A DNA stretch of 64,000 bases from Arthrobacter jinronghuae (GCF_025244825.1 NZ_CP104263.1:2356001-2420000); one strand, 5' to 3'. Positions 48,168 to 58,484 are shown, counted from the first letter of the stretch. Notes: generated by a model not told the origin, from the letters alone. Program-made: numbers and translations.

Positions 48168-49358
48168 ATGCTCGTGCACCGACGACTCTATGCCTGGCTA
48201 CAGGCGAACCCCGGGAAAGTGAATTTCTGGCAGGCAATCGCTGCCACCCTCATCTTCGCCGTCCCCTTCCTGCTGACGGGAAGAGGGCAATACGTCGAAT
48301 TCTTCCTGTCTGCGGTCATCTGCATGGCCTTGGGCTGGCGCCGCAGCCACCCGGTGGCGGCAGCTGCCGTCCAGGCTGCTGCCTGCATCCTCCAGCTGTT
48401 CCTCGTACCGGTCACCGGCCTGCCCGCTGACATCTTTGTGCTCGTTACCGTGTACTCCCTGGCCGCCTTCGCCCCGCGCTGGGCGAGCCTGGCCGGGCTG
48501 GCCCTGGCCGTCGTCGGTGGGGCACTCTTTATTTTCCGCTATTTCCTTTTCCCCGAGCCCGTCCTGCGTGATCCGATGATCAATGCACTCGACCTTGTCG
48601 CCATCGAAGCGGTGGTCCTGGTGGCTTGGACGTTCGGTGACCTGACCCGCACCCGGCGGCTGGCCGTGCAGGCGCTCCAGGACCGCGCGCATCGGCTGGA
48701 AGTGGAACGCGAACAGGAACGGCAGCTCGCCGCCGCCGATGAACGCAGCCACATCGCGCGCGAAATGCACGACATCGTGGCGCACTCGCTCTCCGTGATC
48801 ATCACCCAGGCCGACGGTGCCCGGTATGCGAGCGCCGAGGACCCGGAGATCGCACCGAAGACACTGGGCGTCATTGCCGAAACCGGCCGAAGTTCCCTGC
48901 GGGAGATGCGCCGCCTGCTTGGCGTATTGCGAGGCGACGAAGCCGCTTCCACCCGCCCCCTCCCGTCCCTCGCCGACATCGAGGAACTGCTGGAATCCGT
49001 CAAACGGGGCGGACTGGACACCGCCCTCAGCATCACGGGAACGCCGCGGCGCTCCTTGCCTCCCGGCGCGGAGCTGACCGCCTACCGCGTGATCCAGGAA
49101 TCCCTCACGAACGTACTCAAACACGCAGGACCGAAGGCGAGCGCGAAGATAGCCCTGCACTGGACTCCTACCGGACTGGAAGTGGGCGTCCTCGACGACG
49201 GGCTGGGCGCGGCGTCGGCCCTAAACGACGACGGCGCCGGGCAGGGCATCAAGGGCATGGCCGAGCGGCTGTCCCTCTACGATGGAACGTTGAAGGCCGC
49301 CCCTGCGGCCGGCGGAGGATTCCGCGTTGAAGCATTCATTCCCTACACGGAGGCTTAG
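48168..49358 (+). CDS. Two-component sensor histidine kinase (NarL-partner type)
   Basis: A 396-aa kinase with an N-terminal four-to-five-helix membrane domain (residues about 20-150). A linker helix follows, then a HisKA_3 dimerisation domain with phospho-His in [15 protein letters not shown] (about residue 203). The HATPase has N-box [21 protein letters not shown] and [11 protein letters not shown]. There is no large extracellular loop, so it probably senses within the membrane. The partner regulator starts 5 nt after its stop. An ABC exporter lies downstream, which suggests control of envelope stress or peptide export. Confidence 0.92.
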   Translation: MLVHRRLYAWLQANPGKVNFWQAIAATLIFAVPFLLTGRGQYVEFFLSAVICMALGWRRSHPVAAAAVQAAACILQLFLVPVTGLPADIFVLVTVYSLAAFAPRWASLAGLALAVVGGALFIFRYFLFPEPVLRDPMINALDLVAIEAVVLVAWTFGDLTRTRRLAVQALQDRAHRLEVEREQERQLAAADERSHIAREMHDIVAHSLSVIITQADGARYASAEDPEIAPKTLGVIAETGRSSLREMRRLLGVLRGDEAASTRPLPSLADIEELLESVKRGGLDTALSITGTPRRSLPPGAELTAYRVIQESLTNVLKHAGPKASAKIALHWTPTGLEVGVLDDGLGAASALNDDGAGQGIKGMAERLSLYDGTLKAAPAAGGGFRVEAFIPYTEA

Positions 49359-49363
49359 CACCA

Positions 49364-50086
49364 GTGCCGGATTCCCCCTGGACGGCAGCGTCCGACCCGT
49401 CCACCCAGCCCGCAGCCCCCATCCGGGTACTCCTCGTGGACGACCAGCAGCTGGTGCGCGGCGGTTTCCGGATGCTGATCAATTCCCAGCCGGACCTCAA
49501 GGTTGTTGCCGAAGCCGGTAACGGGCGCGAGGCCCTGGCCGCGCTGGCAGCCGTGTCCGCCGACGTCGTACTGATGGACGTGCGTATGCCCGGGATGGAC
49601 GGCATCGAAGCCACTTCCCGGATTCTGGACTCAAACAACGGCGGCGGACCGAAGGTCGTAGTCCTGACCACCTTCGACCTGGACGAATACGCCCTCACCG
49701 CCATCCAGGCGGGGGCCAGCGGTTTCCTGCTGAAGGACGCACCGCCCGAGGAGCTTTTGGAGGCCGTCCGGACCGTGTACCGCGGGGACGCCGTCATTGC
49801 ACCGTCCACCACGCGCCGCCTGCTGGACCACGTTGCTCCCCTGCTGCGTACGGCCGGTGCCCCGGGCAGCCGGCATGCCGACGCCGTCGCCTCCCTGACC
49901 CGGCGCGAACACGAGGTGTTCACCCTGATTGCGCAGGGCCTGTCCAATCCGGAAATCGCGGCGAAGCTGTACCTGTCCGAGGCCACCGTGAAAACCCATG
50001 TGGGCCATATCCTGGCCAAGCTGGAGGCCCGGGACCGGGTACAGGCAGTGGTCATTGCCTACGAGACGGGGATCGTCGCACCCTAG
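49364..50086 (+). CDS. NarL/FixJ-family response regulator
   Basis: A 240-aa regulator. The receiver domain has VLLVDDQQLVRGGF, phospho-acceptor Asp in VVLMDVRMPGMDG and Lys in GFLLKDAPPEEL. The LuxR-type helix-turn-helix has SLTRREHEVFTLIAQGLSNP and LYLSEATVKTHVGHIL. The GTG start has GGAGG 11 nt upstream. Cognate partner of the upstream kinase. Confidence 0.93.
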   Translation: MPDSPWTAASDPSTQPAAPIRVLLVDDQQLVRGGFRMLINSQPDLKVVAEAGNGREALAALAAVSADVVLMDVRMPGMDGIEATSRILDSNNGGGPKVVVLTTFDLDEYALTAIQAGASGFLLKDAPPEELLEAVRTVYRGDAVIAPSTTRRLLDHVAPLLRTAGAPGSRHADAVASLTRREHEVFTLIAQGLSNPEIAAKLYLSEATVKTHVGHILAKLEARDRVQAVVIAYETGIVAP

Positions 50087-50090
50087 GGAG

Positions 50091-50405
50091 ATGGTCACGG
50101 TAGACGACGTCCGCTCCATCTGCCTCTCCCTCCCCGGCGTGACAGAACGCCTCAGCTGGAAGCAGCCGGCCTGGTTCGCCCGGACGTTGATGGCCCGGAT
50201 GTGGGAGGAAGACGTCCTGACGGTCAAAAGCGCCGAACGTGAAGCGCTGGCAGCCCTGCAGCCGGACCTCTTCTATTGGACGCCGCACCACGACCGGTCC
50301 CCCTTGCTCCTCCTGGCGAGGCTGGAGCACCTGCCTCCGGATGAACTGTCCGAGCTGCTCCGCGAGTCCTACCGGCTGGCCGGGCCGCTTCCACCCACGG
50401 GATGA
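50091..50405 (+). CDS. MmcQ/YjbR-family protein
   Basis: A 104-aa single-domain CyaY-like (YjbR) protein: VRSICLSLPGVTERLSW, then VLTVKSAEREAL and DLFYWTPHHDRSPLLLL. Such proteins are annotated as DNA-binding, but the role is unproven. It starts 4 nt after the response regulator and is probably in the same transcript. A strong GGGAG sits immediately before the ATG, which is closer than ideal. Confidence 0.8.
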   Translation: MVTVDDVRSICLSLPGVTERLSWKQPAWFARTLMARMWEEDVLTVKSAEREALAALQPDLFYWTPHHDRSPLLLLARLEHLPPDELSELLRESYRLAGPLPPTG

Positions 50406-50473
50406 GACACGGAGGAAAAGGACCCGCCTGCCCTCCGATGTAACCGCATCCACCCCGGCAATACTGTGGCGGT

Positions 50474-51244
50474 ATGACATCACTTGCACAGCATTCCCCT
50501 GCGGCGGGCGCCGGAAAACCGCGTCTCGCATCCGCCGCCCAGCTCCTGAACAAGACCTACGGAACCGGTGACACCCGCGTCCACGCCCTGAAGGATGTGG
50601 ACGTAAGCTTCGAGACCGGCACCTTCACCGCCATCATGGGTCCCTCGGGATCCGGCAAATCCACCCTGATGCACTGCCTGGCAGGCCTGGACACCGCGGA
50701 CTCGGGCCGTATCTGGATAGGCGGCACCGAAATCACCGGGCTGAAGGACGCCGATCTGACCCGCCTGCGCCGCGACAGCGTGGGATTCGTTTTCCAGTCC
50801 TTCAACCTGGTGCCCACGCTGACTGCGGAGCAGAACATTACGCTGCCGGTATCCCTGGCCAACGGCACGGTGGACCGAGAATGGCTGGACTTCATCACGG
50901 AGACCCTGGGGCTCCGGGACCGGCTTCGGCACCGTCCCCATGAGCTTTCCGGCGGACAGCAGCAGCGCGTGGCTGTGGCCCGTGCCCTGTTGACCCGCCC
51001 GCATGTGCTCTTCGGCGACGAGCCCACCGGCAACCTGGATTCCAAGTCCGGTGCCGAAGTACTCTCGCTCCTTCGACGCTCCACCAAAGAGTTCGGCCAG
51101 AGCATCATCATGGTCACGCACGACCCCGTGGCCGCTTCCTATGCGGACCGCGTGGTCCTGATGAACGACGGCGAGCTCGTCGGGGAACTGGCGCAGCCCA
51201 CCCCCGAGTCCGTGCTCGCCGCCCTCACCCAGCTGGGGGCATAG
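50474..51244 (+). CDS. ABC transporter ATP-binding protein (MacB/LolD type)
   Basis: A 256-aa ATPase: Walker A MGPSGSGKST (about residues 55-64), Q-loop FVFQSFNLVPTLTAEQN, signature LSGGQQQRVAVARAL, Walker B VLFGDEPTGNLDS and switch His in MVTHD. Sequence pattern is that of the lipoprotein-release/macrolide-export/antimicrobial-peptide class. The first about 20 residues are a non-conserved extension. The permease gene begins 2 nt after its stop. Confidence 0.93.
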   Translation: MTSLAQHSPAAGAGKPRLASAAQLLNKTYGTGDTRVHALKDVDVSFETGTFTAIMGPSGSGKSTLMHCLAGLDTADSGRIWIGGTEITGLKDADLTRLRRDSVGFVFQSFNLVPTLTAEQNITLPVSLANGTVDREWLDFITETLGLRDRLRHRPHELSGGQQQRVAVARALLTRPHVLFGDEPTGNLDSKSGAEVLSLLRRSTKEFGQSIIMVTHDPVAASYADRVVLMNDGELVGELAQPTPESVLAALTQLGA

Positions 51245-51246
51245 GC

Positions 51247-53754
51247 ATGCTGCAGGTAGCCCTGGCGCAGGTGCGCCTCAATGCCCGGCGGTTTATCGCC
51301 GTTTCCCTGGCGGTGCTGATTGCCGTCGGCTTCCTCACCGCCACCCTCATCATCAATTCCTCGTCCAAGGCCTCACTGACGCAGAGCGTCGGCGAGGCGT
51401 ACCGGAACGCCGATCTGCTCGTCACCAGCGATATGTACAGCGCGGATGCGGCCGTATTGGACGAAGACACCGCGGCCTTGGTCCGCGACACCCCCGGCGT
51501 GGACGGCGTCTACGCCGCCCGGCAGGCGTTCGTCACCTTCGGCGAGGACCGGGACAGCAATTTCGCTGAGCTAAGCAACACCTCCGACTACGCCGGCCTC
51601 TTCCCCGTGGAAGTGCTGCAGGGCACGCTGCCCGCTGCGGACAACGAAGTGGCCGTGGACAAGGACACCGCGGAACGCCACGAGCTGGCCGAGGGATCGG
51701 TACTGCCCCTCACCGCCTTTATCGATGACCCGACAGGTGAGCAGCATACGGCCGAGCTGACGGTCACGGCTTTGGTGTCCCCGTCCAAGGATCCACGGGC
51801 CCTGGGCACTCCGCAGCTGTATTCAACCTCTGCCACGGTGGCAGGGTTCGCCGAGCCGGAGTCCGGTTTCAGGAGTATTCAGGTGGCAGTTGCCGAAGAT
51901 GCCGCAGTTGAGGACGTCCGCGCGGCACTGCAGCAGGACGTGAGCGGTATGGAGGGTGTGTACGTCCGCACCGCGCAGGAGCAGACAGACGAAATGGTTG
52001 CTTCCATGACCGGTGGGGACGATATCCTCACCACCATCCTGCTGGCCTTCGCTGCCGTGGCCCTGCTGGTCTGCGCCCTGGTGGTCTCCAATACCTTCTC
52101 GGTGCTGGTGGCCCAGCGCACCCGCGAACTCGCCCTCCTCCGGTGCATCGGCGCCGCCCGCTCGCAGATCCGCCGCTCCGTCATTGTGGAAGCGCTGATC
52201 GTGGGCATCGTGGCCTCAGTTGCCGGAGTCCTCGCAGCCGTTGCACTTGTTGGCGGCATTATTGCCTACCTGAAGAACATTCCGGAGAGCGGCTTCGCAA
52301 CGCTGGCGGTCTCCCCGCTGTCCGTCGTCGCCGGACTGGGTGTCGGCATCGCCCTGACAGTCCTGGCCTCGCTGGTTCCGGCACGCGCCGCCACAGCCGT
52401 TGCACCCTTGGCAGCCCTGCGCCCGGCCGACGACGTCCGCGCCGGGACCCGGCGCGGCCGGGTGCGCCTGGGTATCGGCATGGTCTTGCTCGCCGGCGGC
52501 GCCGCGCTGCTGGCCTTCGGAGCAGTGAAAGGCAACCTGCTGATTGCCCTGCCCGGCGGCATGCTCAGCTTCGTAGGTGTGCTCATGTGCGCCACCCTCT
52601 TTGTTCCGTCCCTGGTACGCACCGTCGGCAGGATCGCTGCGCCGTTGGGTGTGCCGGGCAAACTGGCGGCGCTCAACGCCGTCCGCAACCCCCAGCGCAC
52701 CTCCGCAACCTCCTCCGCCCTGCTGATCGGCGTCACCCTGGTGACCATGATGATGACCGGCGCTGCAACCGTCCGGACCTCCTTGGACGACGTGCTGGCC
52801 GCAGAGTACCCGGTGGACGTCAGCATCGACGGGCCCACCGATGAGTCGCCTTTCACTTCCGCAGACGCAGAAGCTGCACGTGCCGTGCAGGGCGTGCAGG
52901 AAGCGGTGCTGGTGCCTACGGCCGGCATGACCGAGACGGAATACGGACCTGACGGTGTGTATGCCCTCGACCCTGCCGACGCCGCGAAGGTACTGCAGGA
53001 TTCCACCCTTGCGCTGGAGGCCGGCGTTATCCTGATGCCGCAGGGAACCACGGAGAAAACCCTTACGGTTCAGGGGGCATCCAAGACCGTCGAGCTGAAG
53101 GTGGTGGTGTCGAGAAGCAGCCAACTGCGTCCGCTGATCAGCACCTCCACTGCCGAAACCCTGGGCGGTATGCCGGCCGCGGCAGAAGACATGTATCCCC
53201 CGCAGCCGCAGCTGTGGCTGTCAGTGGTTGACGGCCTGAATACCAACGAGTTGATGGATCTGCGCACCGATCTCGCCGCGGCGGTGGACGTGGACGACTA
53301 CGCCGTCTCGGGTTCGGCCATTGAGCGGGGGGCTTTTGAGCAGGTCATCAATGTCCTGCTGATGGTGGTCACCGGGCTGCTGGGAGTGGCAGTGGTGATT
53401 GCCTTGGTGGGCGTGGCCAACACCCTCTCCCTGTCTGTACTGGAACGCACCCGCGAGTCTTCACTGCTGCGCGCATTGGGCCTGACCCGGGGACAGCTGC
53501 GCGGCATGCTTGCACTGGAAGCCTTGCTGATTGCCGGGGTGGCTGCCCTGATGGGCAGCATCCTGGGCTCGCTGTACGGCTGGCTGGGAGCGGAATCCGC
53601 GCTGGGTTCCTTTACCACCGTGGCGTTGTCGCTGCCCTGGCTGCAGCTGCTCGCCGTCCTGGCCGTAGCGCTCCTGGCCGGACTCGCTGCCTCGGTGCTG
53701 CCTGCCCGCCGCGCGGCACGGCTCTCCCCCGTGGCCGGGCTGGCAGCGGACTAG
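51247..53754 (+). CDS. ABC transporter permease with two FtsX domains
   Basis: An 835-aa membrane protein of the MacB/FtsX mechanotransmission class. An N-terminal TM helix (residues about 15-35) is followed by a large extracytoplasmic MacB-like domain (about 40-250). Three TM helices with the FtsX signature follow (VVSNTFSVLVAQRTRELALLR, quoted in part; about 255-390). Then come a linker TM pair, a second extracellular domain (about 510-690) and a final FtsX core (VGVANTLSLSVLERTRESSLL, quoted in part). It most likely exports or extracts lipophilic or peptide substrates with the upstream ATPase, under the two-component system. Confidence 0.92.
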   Translation: MLQVALAQVRLNARRFIAVSLAVLIAVGFLTATLIINSSSKASLTQSVGEAYRNADLLVTSDMYSADAAVLDEDTAALVRDTPGVDGVYAARQAFVTFGEDRDSNFAELSNTSDYAGLFPVEVLQGTLPAADNEVAVDKDTAERHELAEGSVLPLTAFIDDPTGEQHTAELTVTALVSPSKDPRALGTPQLYSTSATVAGFAEPESGFRSIQVAVAEDAAVEDVRAALQQDVSGMEGVYVRTAQEQTDEMVASMTGGDDILTTILLAFAAVALLVCALVVSNTFSVLVAQRTRELALLRCIGAARSQIRRSVIVEALIVGIVASVAGVLAAVALVGGIIAYLKNIPESGFATLAVSPLSVVAGLGVGIALTVLASLVPARAATAVAPLAALRPADDVRAGTRRGRVRLGIGMVLLAGGAALLAFGAVKGNLLIALPGGMLSFVGVLMCATLFVPSLVRTVGRIAAPLGVPGKLAALNAVRNPQRTSATSSALLIGVTLVTMMMTGAATVRTSLDDVLAAEYPVDVSIDGPTDESPFTSADAEAARAVQGVQEAVLVPTAGMTETEYGPDGVYALDPADAAKVLQDSTLALEAGVILMPQGTTEKTLTVQGASKTVELKVVVSRSSQLRPLISTSTAETLGGMPAAAEDMYPPQPQLWLSVVDGLNTNELMDLRTDLAAAVDVDDYAVSGSAIERGAFEQVINVLLMVVTGLLGVAVVIALVGVANTLSLSVLERTRESSLLRALGLTRGQLRGMLALEALLIAGVAALMGSILGSLYGWLGAESALGSFTTVALSLPWLQLLAVLAVALLAGLAASVLPARRAARLSPVAGLAAD

Positions 53755-53865
53755 GTCCTCGCGGTCCGGGCGCCGATCTGCAAGGATACTGAACAGGATG
53801 AATTACTAAGCAGGCTGATTTCAGCCGCCACCACGAGATGCATCCGGACAACGTGAGGAGAGCAC

Positions 53866-54378
53866 ATGCAGCAGTCCCAGACGGAACACGAATCACTGGC
53901 GGCCTACCTTGACGACCATCTGGTCGGGGCAGAGACGGGCGTCCGTCTTTTCACCGCCGCCCAGCGCACCTGGGAGGGGTCGCCCTATGAGGAAACCTTC
54001 GCGCGGCTCGCGGAAGAAATTTCGGATGAACGCGACGAACTGGAATCCCTGATCCACGCGCTGGGCTATTCGCGCAGCAAGGTGAAGGCGGCTGCGGCCA
54101 TGGTCGGAGCCGCGGCCGGCAAGCTGGGTCCGCTGAATCCGCTCAGCACCGGCGGCGGCGCCACGGGACAGCTGGAGCTGGAGTCCCTGCAGTCGCTGGT
54201 GCGGATGAAGGAATCCCTGTGGCGGACCCTGCTGGTGCTTTCGGCCAAGGACCACCGGTTCAACACGGCCCGCCTGCAGGAACTTACGGAAACGGCCCGC
54301 CGGCAGCAGGAAGACGTAGCCGCCGTAATGGAGCAGACGGCCGCGCAGCGGTTCCTCGGCTCCGCCGAGTCCATCTGA
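53866..54378 (+). CDS. Hypothetical all-helical protein
   Basis: A 170-aa acidic, helix-rich soluble protein with no cysteine and no signal. It has helical stretches (QSQTEHESLAAYLDDHLVGA, FARLAEEISDERDELESLIH, LESLQSLVRMKESLWRTLLV) and a Gly-rich turn at about residues 100-110. The pattern suggests a ferritin-like four-helix bundle, without a clear metal site. No family name can be given. GAGGAG lies 6 nt before the ATG. A strong terminator follows. Confidence 0.75.
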   Translation: MQQSQTEHESLAAYLDDHLVGAETGVRLFTAAQRTWEGSPYEETFARLAEEISDERDELESLIHALGYSRSKVKAAAAMVGAAAGKLGPLNPLSTGGGATGQLELESLQSLVRMKESLWRTLLVLSAKDHRFNTARLQELTETARRQQEDVAAVMEQTAAQRFLGSAESI

Positions 54379-54396
54379 CCTGCTCAGTAGAACAAG

Positions 54397-54425
54397 AACA
54401 CCCCCGGCAACCTGCCGGGGGTGTT
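54397..54425. terminator. Bidirectional terminator between convergent genes
   Basis: A perfect 13-bp stem AACACCCCCGGCA/TGCCGGGGGTGTT with a 3-nt loop, 18 nt after the helical-protein gene. T residues follow on the plus strand and an AA/TT-rich edge lies on the minus side. It serves the plus-strand gene and the metG transcript ending at 54439. Confidence 0.85.
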
Positions 54426-54438
54426 TTGCTGTCGCAGC

Positions 54439-55998
54439 CTATTCGGCCGGCTCCTCGTACTTCGGGAAGATGGGCGTCGGAGCCGGCAGCTCGGTGCCCG
54501 GCACCAGCGGCGCGGCGATCGCACTGAACTGCCGGGCGGCGTCGTCGTCCTGGCCCAGGACCGTGAGCAGCTTAGCCGCGCTGCCCGGCATCACCGGCTG
54601 GATCAGGATCGCCACGATGCGCAGCACCTCGAGGGTCACGTAGAGCACGGTGTTCATGCGCTCGACGTCGGTCTTCCGCAGCACCCAGGGTGCCTGATCG
54701 GCGAAGTAGGCGTTGGTGTCGCCGAGGACCTTCCACGTGGCTTCCAGTGCACCGTGGAAATCCTGGACGTCGTAGGCCTCACGGGAAACCTGCAGCAGGT
54801 TCCCGGCCGCTTCCAGCAGCGCAGTGTCCTCAGGGGTGAACGCCCCGGGCTGCGGTACCGCTGCACCGCAGTTCTTGGCCACCATGGACAGTGAGCGCTG
54901 GGCCAGGTTGCCCAGGTTGTTGGCGAGGTCGGAGTTCATCCGGCCGACGACGGCGTCGTGGTTGTACGAGCCGTCCGCGCCGAAGGGCACCTCGCGCAGC
55001 AGGAAGAACCGGACCGAGTCCAGGCCGTACTGCTCGGCCCAGGCCTTCGGTGCCACCACGTTGCCCAGCGACTTGGACATCTTGACGCCCTTGTTGTGCA
55101 GGAAGCCGTGGATCATGATGCGCTTGGGCAGCTCCAGCTTCGCGGACATCAGGAATGCCGGCCAGAAGATGGCGTGGAAGCGGGAGATGTCCTTGCCGAT
55201 CACGTGTACATCGGCGGGCCAGTACTTCTTAAAGGCTTCACTGTCCGTATCGGGGAAGCCGACGCCGGTGAGGTAGTTGGTCAGCGCGTCCACCCACACG
55301 TACATCACGTGGTCCGGGTTGCCGGGAACCGGGACGCCCCAGTCAAAGGTAGTGCGGGAGATGGAGAGGTCTTCCAGGCCGCCCTTGACGAAGCTGATGA
55401 CTTCGTTGAACCGCGAGCGCGGCGCAGCGAACTCCGGCTGCGACTCGTACAGGTCCAGCAGCCGGTCCTGGTAGGCGGAGAGGCGGAAGAAGTAGCTCTC
55501 CTCCTCCGTCCAGGTCACCTCGGTGTCCGTTTCCTTGGAGTAGCGGACGCCGTCCTCGCGGACCTCGGTTTCGTCTTCGCTGTAGTAGGCCTCGTCCCGG
55601 ACGGAGTACCAGCCGGAGTACTTGGAGAGGTAGATGTCCCCGTTGTCCTCCATCCGCTTCCAGATGGCCTGGGCCGCGGCGTAGTGGTCCGCATCGGTGG
55701 TGCGGATGAACCGGTCATAGGAAGTGCCCATGTCCGCTTCCATCTGCTTGAAGGCGGCGGAGTTGCGGTCCGCGAGTTCCTTGGCGGTAACGCCTTCCTT
55801 GTCCGCGGACTGCTGCATCTTCAGGCCGTGCTCGTCCGTGCCCGTCATGAAGAACACGTCGTAGCCGTCCAGCCGCTTGAAGCGGGCCATGGCGTCCGTG
55901 GCGATGTGCTCGTAGGCGTGACCGATGTGTGGTTCGCCGTTGGGGTAGGAGATGGCCGTGGTGATGTAGAACGGGGTCTTGGAATCGGAAGAAGTCAC
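54439..55998 (-). CDS. metG: Methionyl-tRNA synthetase
   Basis: Class I synthetase, 519 aa. HIGH motif in [19 protein letters not shown] (residues about 17-24) and KMSKS in [13 protein letters not shown]. The length and the absence of a C-terminal tRNA-binding domain and of the zinc-knuckle quartet fit the short actinobacterial type. The GTG start at 55998 is the first codon of the conserved region ([17 protein letters not shown] follows). It follows a membrane-protein gene by 9 nt. Confidence 0.95.
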   Translation of the reverse strand: MTSSDSKTPFYITTAISYPNGEPHIGHAYEHIATDAMARFKRLDGYDVFFMTGTDEHGLKMQQSADKEGVTAKELADRNSAAFKQMEADMGTSYDRFIRTTDADHYAAAQAIWKRMEDNGDIYLSKYSGWYSVRDEAYYSEDETEVREDGVRYSKETDTEVTWTEEESYFFRLSAYQDRLLDLYESQPEFAAPRSRFNEVISFVKGGLEDLSISRTTFDWGVPVPGNPDHVMYVWVDALTNYLTGVGFPDTDSEAFKKYWPADVHVIGKDISRFHAIFWPAFLMSAKLELPKRIMIHGFLHNKGVKMSKSLGNVVAPKAWAEQYGLDSVRFFLLREVPFGADGSYNHDAVVGRMNSDLANNLGNLAQRSLSMVAKNCGAAVPQPGAFTPEDTALLEAAGNLLQVSREAYDVQDFHGALEATWKVLGDTNAYFADQAPWVLRKTDVERMNTVLYVTLEVLRIVAILIQPVMPGSAAKLLTVLGQDDDAARQFSAIAAPLVPGTELPAPTPIFPKYEEPAE

Positions 55999-56007
55999 AT
56001 AAGAAAA

Positions 56008-56754
56008 TTACCCTGTTTTAGCGGGACTTGTCGCTTCGGCGCCGGTACGGCGGGCCAGGCCCAGAAGGACGAGGGTGTAGAAAAGGCTAATGGTGCACGC
56101 CGTACCGACGAGGCTGCGGTAAGGCACCCAGGAATCCCCCTGCGGCAGGATGACGAACTCGGCCCCGATGCACGCAGCCAGAAGCACCGCAAGGAAAATC
56201 TCCACCGCCATCCTGAGCCTGCACTCCCGGTAGCGGCGCAAGAGCAGGAGCCCCAGGGGCAGTAAGGGCATAACCCACACCAGTTCGTTGAACCAGACCG
56301 TGGCGATCAGCAAATACCCCGCCGCACCTGTTCCAAGACAGACCAGGACGAATTTCCATCCCTTCGGAAGTCCGCCTGGAACCCCGTAGAGCGCGGTCAA
56401 CAAGGCCCAGGGCGGCAGCAGCGCCGCCACCAATTCCATAGAGCCGGTCTGTGCCGGGACAAGCCACAGCAGCAGGCCAAGCGGAGCCAGATAAACCGTC
56501 AGCCGGATTCCGGCGGCAGGCGGCCGGGCAGGCGCAAAAACCATCAGCCCGGTCAGGACCACTACCAGGGCGAAAACCATCCGGTTGACCAGGACAATTG
56601 CGCCTTCGTCGTCCAGCGGCCAAATGAACTGCGTGTTGAGGAAGACGGCCGCATAGGAGCCGATTCCCACCAGCAGCAGGGCGGCCGTGGTCCAGGGCCG
56701 TTCGCGGGGTGGCGTTGGCTGCTCCCCAGGGGACTGTGACATGGCACTCAGCAT
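56008..56754 (-). CDS. Hypothetical multi-pass membrane protein
   Basis: A 248-aa protein with about seven hydrophobic helices (first TTAALLLVGIGSYAAVFLN, last TACTISLFYTLVLLGLA). A hydrophilic N-terminus is rich in Pro/Arg. No known domain is recognised. An ATG at 56742 is a possible alternative start. It is in the same direction as metG and ends 9 nt before it, so probably one transcript. Confidence 0.7.
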   Translation of the reverse strand: MLSAMSQSPGEQPTPPRERPWTTAALLLVGIGSYAAVFLNTQFIWPLDDEGAIVLVNRMVFALVVVLTGLMVFAPARPPAAGIRLTVYLAPLGLLLWLVPAQTGSMELVAALLPPWALLTALYGVPGGLPKGWKFVLVCLGTGAAGYLLIATVWFNELVWVMPLLPLGLLLLRRYRECRLRMAVEIFLAVLLAACIGAEFVILPQGDSWVPYRSLVGTACTISLFYTLVLLGLARRTGAEATSPAKTG

Positions 56755-56760
56755 AGCCAG

Positions 56761-56788
56761 AAGGCCGGCCCCGTTCGGGACCGGCCTT
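56761..56788 (-). terminator. Terminator after serA
   Basis: Inverted repeat AAGGCCGG...CCGGCCTT with an inner CCCG/CGGG extension separated by one unpaired base on each side, 40 nt after the serA stop. No U-tract follows, typical for this GC range. Confidence 0.65.
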
Positions 56789-56827
56789 CCCGCTAAACTG
56801 CGTTGCCCTGCGGACTGCGAGGTGCTG

Positions 56828-58423
56828 CTAGTCCTGCAGGTCCACCTCGCGGGCCACGGTGGCGCCGATTTCGAGTTTCAGTGCTTCCAGCACATCCTGC
56901 GGCACGGAGGAATCCACGGTCAGCAGGGACAGGGCCTGGCCGCCCTCGGAGTTGCGGGCCACCTGCATGCCGGCAATGTTGATGTCCTTCTCCCCCAGCA
57001 CCCGGCCCAGTGCGCCGATGACGCCGGGACGGTCCTGGTAGAGCAGCACCACCAGGTGCTCGCTGATGGGGATTTCGAGGTCGTACCCGTTCACGCCCAC
57101 GAGCTTCTGGATCTGCTTGGGGCCGGTAAGTGTGCCGGCCACTTCCAGCCGGGTGCCGTCGGACAGGGCGCCGCGGATGGTCAGCAGGTTGCGGTAGTCG
57201 TCCACGTCCGGGGTGGTCAGCAACCGGACCTCGATGCCGCGCTGTTCGGCGAGGACCGGAGCGTTCACGTAGGAAACCTGCTCGGACACGATATCGGTGA
57301 AGATGCCCTTCAGCGCCGCCAGTTCCAGTGCCTTCACATCGAGGGCAGCGATTTCTCCGGCTACTTCGATGTCGATGGCGGTCACGGAATCCGAGGCCAG
57401 GGCGGTGAAGATCCGGCCGAGCTTTTCGATCAGCGGGATGCCCGGGCGGACGTCTTCGGCGATGACTCCGCCGGCCACGTTCACGGCGTCGGGCACCAGT
57501 TCTCCGGCCAACGCCAGACGGACGGACTTCGCCACCGAGATGCCGGCCTTTTCCTGCGCTTCGGCGGTGGAGGCGCCCAGGTGCGGGGTGACCACCACGT
57601 TGTCCAGCGCGAAGAAGGGCAGGTCGGTGCTGGGTTCCTTGACGAACACGTCGACGCCGGCGCCGGCGATCTTTCCTGCCTGCAGTGCCTCGAACAGGGC
57701 TGCTTCATCCACGAGGCCGCCGCGCGCCACGTTCACCACGTAGGCGGTGTCCTTCATCTTTTCGAATGCCTCGGCGCCGAGCATGCCCAGGGTTTCGGGG
57801 GTCTTGGGCATGTGGATGGTGACGAAGTCGGACTCGGCGAGCAGTTCGTCGAGGGACACCAGCCGGACATTCAGCTGGGCGGCACGTGCGGAGGTGACAT
57901 ACGGGTCATAGGCGAGGATCTCGGTGCCGAAACCCTGCATCCGGGCGGCCACCAGTGCGCCGATACGGCCCAGTCCGATGATGCCGATCTTCTTTTCGAA
58001 CAGTTCGGTGCCGCTGTACTTGGAACGCTTCCACTCGCCGTTCTTCAGGGCGGCGCTGGCCTGAGGGATGTTCCGGGCCAGGGACACGATGTGCCCCACC
58101 GTAAGTTCCGCCGCAGAGATGATGTTCGACGTCGGCGCGTTGACCACCATCACGCCGGCCTGCGTGGCGGCCTTGATATCCACGTTGTCCAGGCCCACGC
58201 CCGCCCGGGCAATCACCTTGAGGTTCCTGGCGGCGGCGATCGCCTCGGCGTCCACCTGCGTGGCGGAACGCACGAGGATGGCGTCGACGTCGGCAATCGC
58301 GGACAGGAGCTGGGAGCGGTCGGCGCCGTCGGTGGTCCGGATGTCGAAATCGGGGCCCAGGGCCTCGACGGTGGCGGGCGAGAGTTCCTCCGCAAGGAGT
58401 ACGACTGGTTTGGTGGCAGACAC
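56828..58423 (-). CDS. serA: D-3-phosphoglycerate dehydrogenase
   Basis: First step of serine synthesis. The 531-aa long-type SerA has an N-terminal substrate domain (ILVRSATQVDAEAI, ARAGVGLDNVDI) and a Rossmann motif GIIGLGRIGALVAARM. Catalytic residues are in VNVARGGLVDE and the TPHLGAST His region. Then come an allosteric substrate-binding domain (about residues 320-450) and a C-terminal ACT domain (RPGVIGALGRVLGEKDINI), the serine-feedback site. The frame is open to 58459, but the GTG at 58423 has AGAGG with 6-nt spacing and matches family N-termini. Confidence 0.95.
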   Translation of the reverse strand: MSATKPVVLLAEELSPATVEALGPDFDIRTTDGADRSQLLSAIADVDAILVRSATQVDAEAIAAARNLKVIARAGVGLDNVDIKAATQAGVMVVNAPTSNIISAAELTVGHIVSLARNIPQASAALKNGEWKRSKYSGTELFEKKIGIIGLGRIGALVAARMQGFGTEILAYDPYVTSARAAQLNVRLVSLDELLAESDFVTIHMPKTPETLGMLGAEAFEKMKDTAYVVNVARGGLVDEAALFEALQAGKIAGAGVDVFVKEPSTDLPFFALDNVVVTPHLGASTAEAQEKAGISVAKSVRLALAGELVPDAVNVAGGVIAEDVRPGIPLIEKLGRIFTALASDSVTAIDIEVAGEIAALDVKALELAALKGIFTDIVSEQVSYVNAPVLAEQRGIEVRLLTTPDVDDYRNLLTIRGALSDGTRLEVAGTLTGPKQIQKLVGVNGYDLEIPISEHLVVLLYQDRPGVIGALGRVLGEKDINIAGMQVARNSEGGQALSLLTVDSSVPQDVLEALKLEIGATVAREVDLQD

Positions 58424-58484
58424 CGGTGACCTCTTTACACTTGGAATATTTCTTTGCACTGGAAGAGTTGCTGGGTTTTCACGC

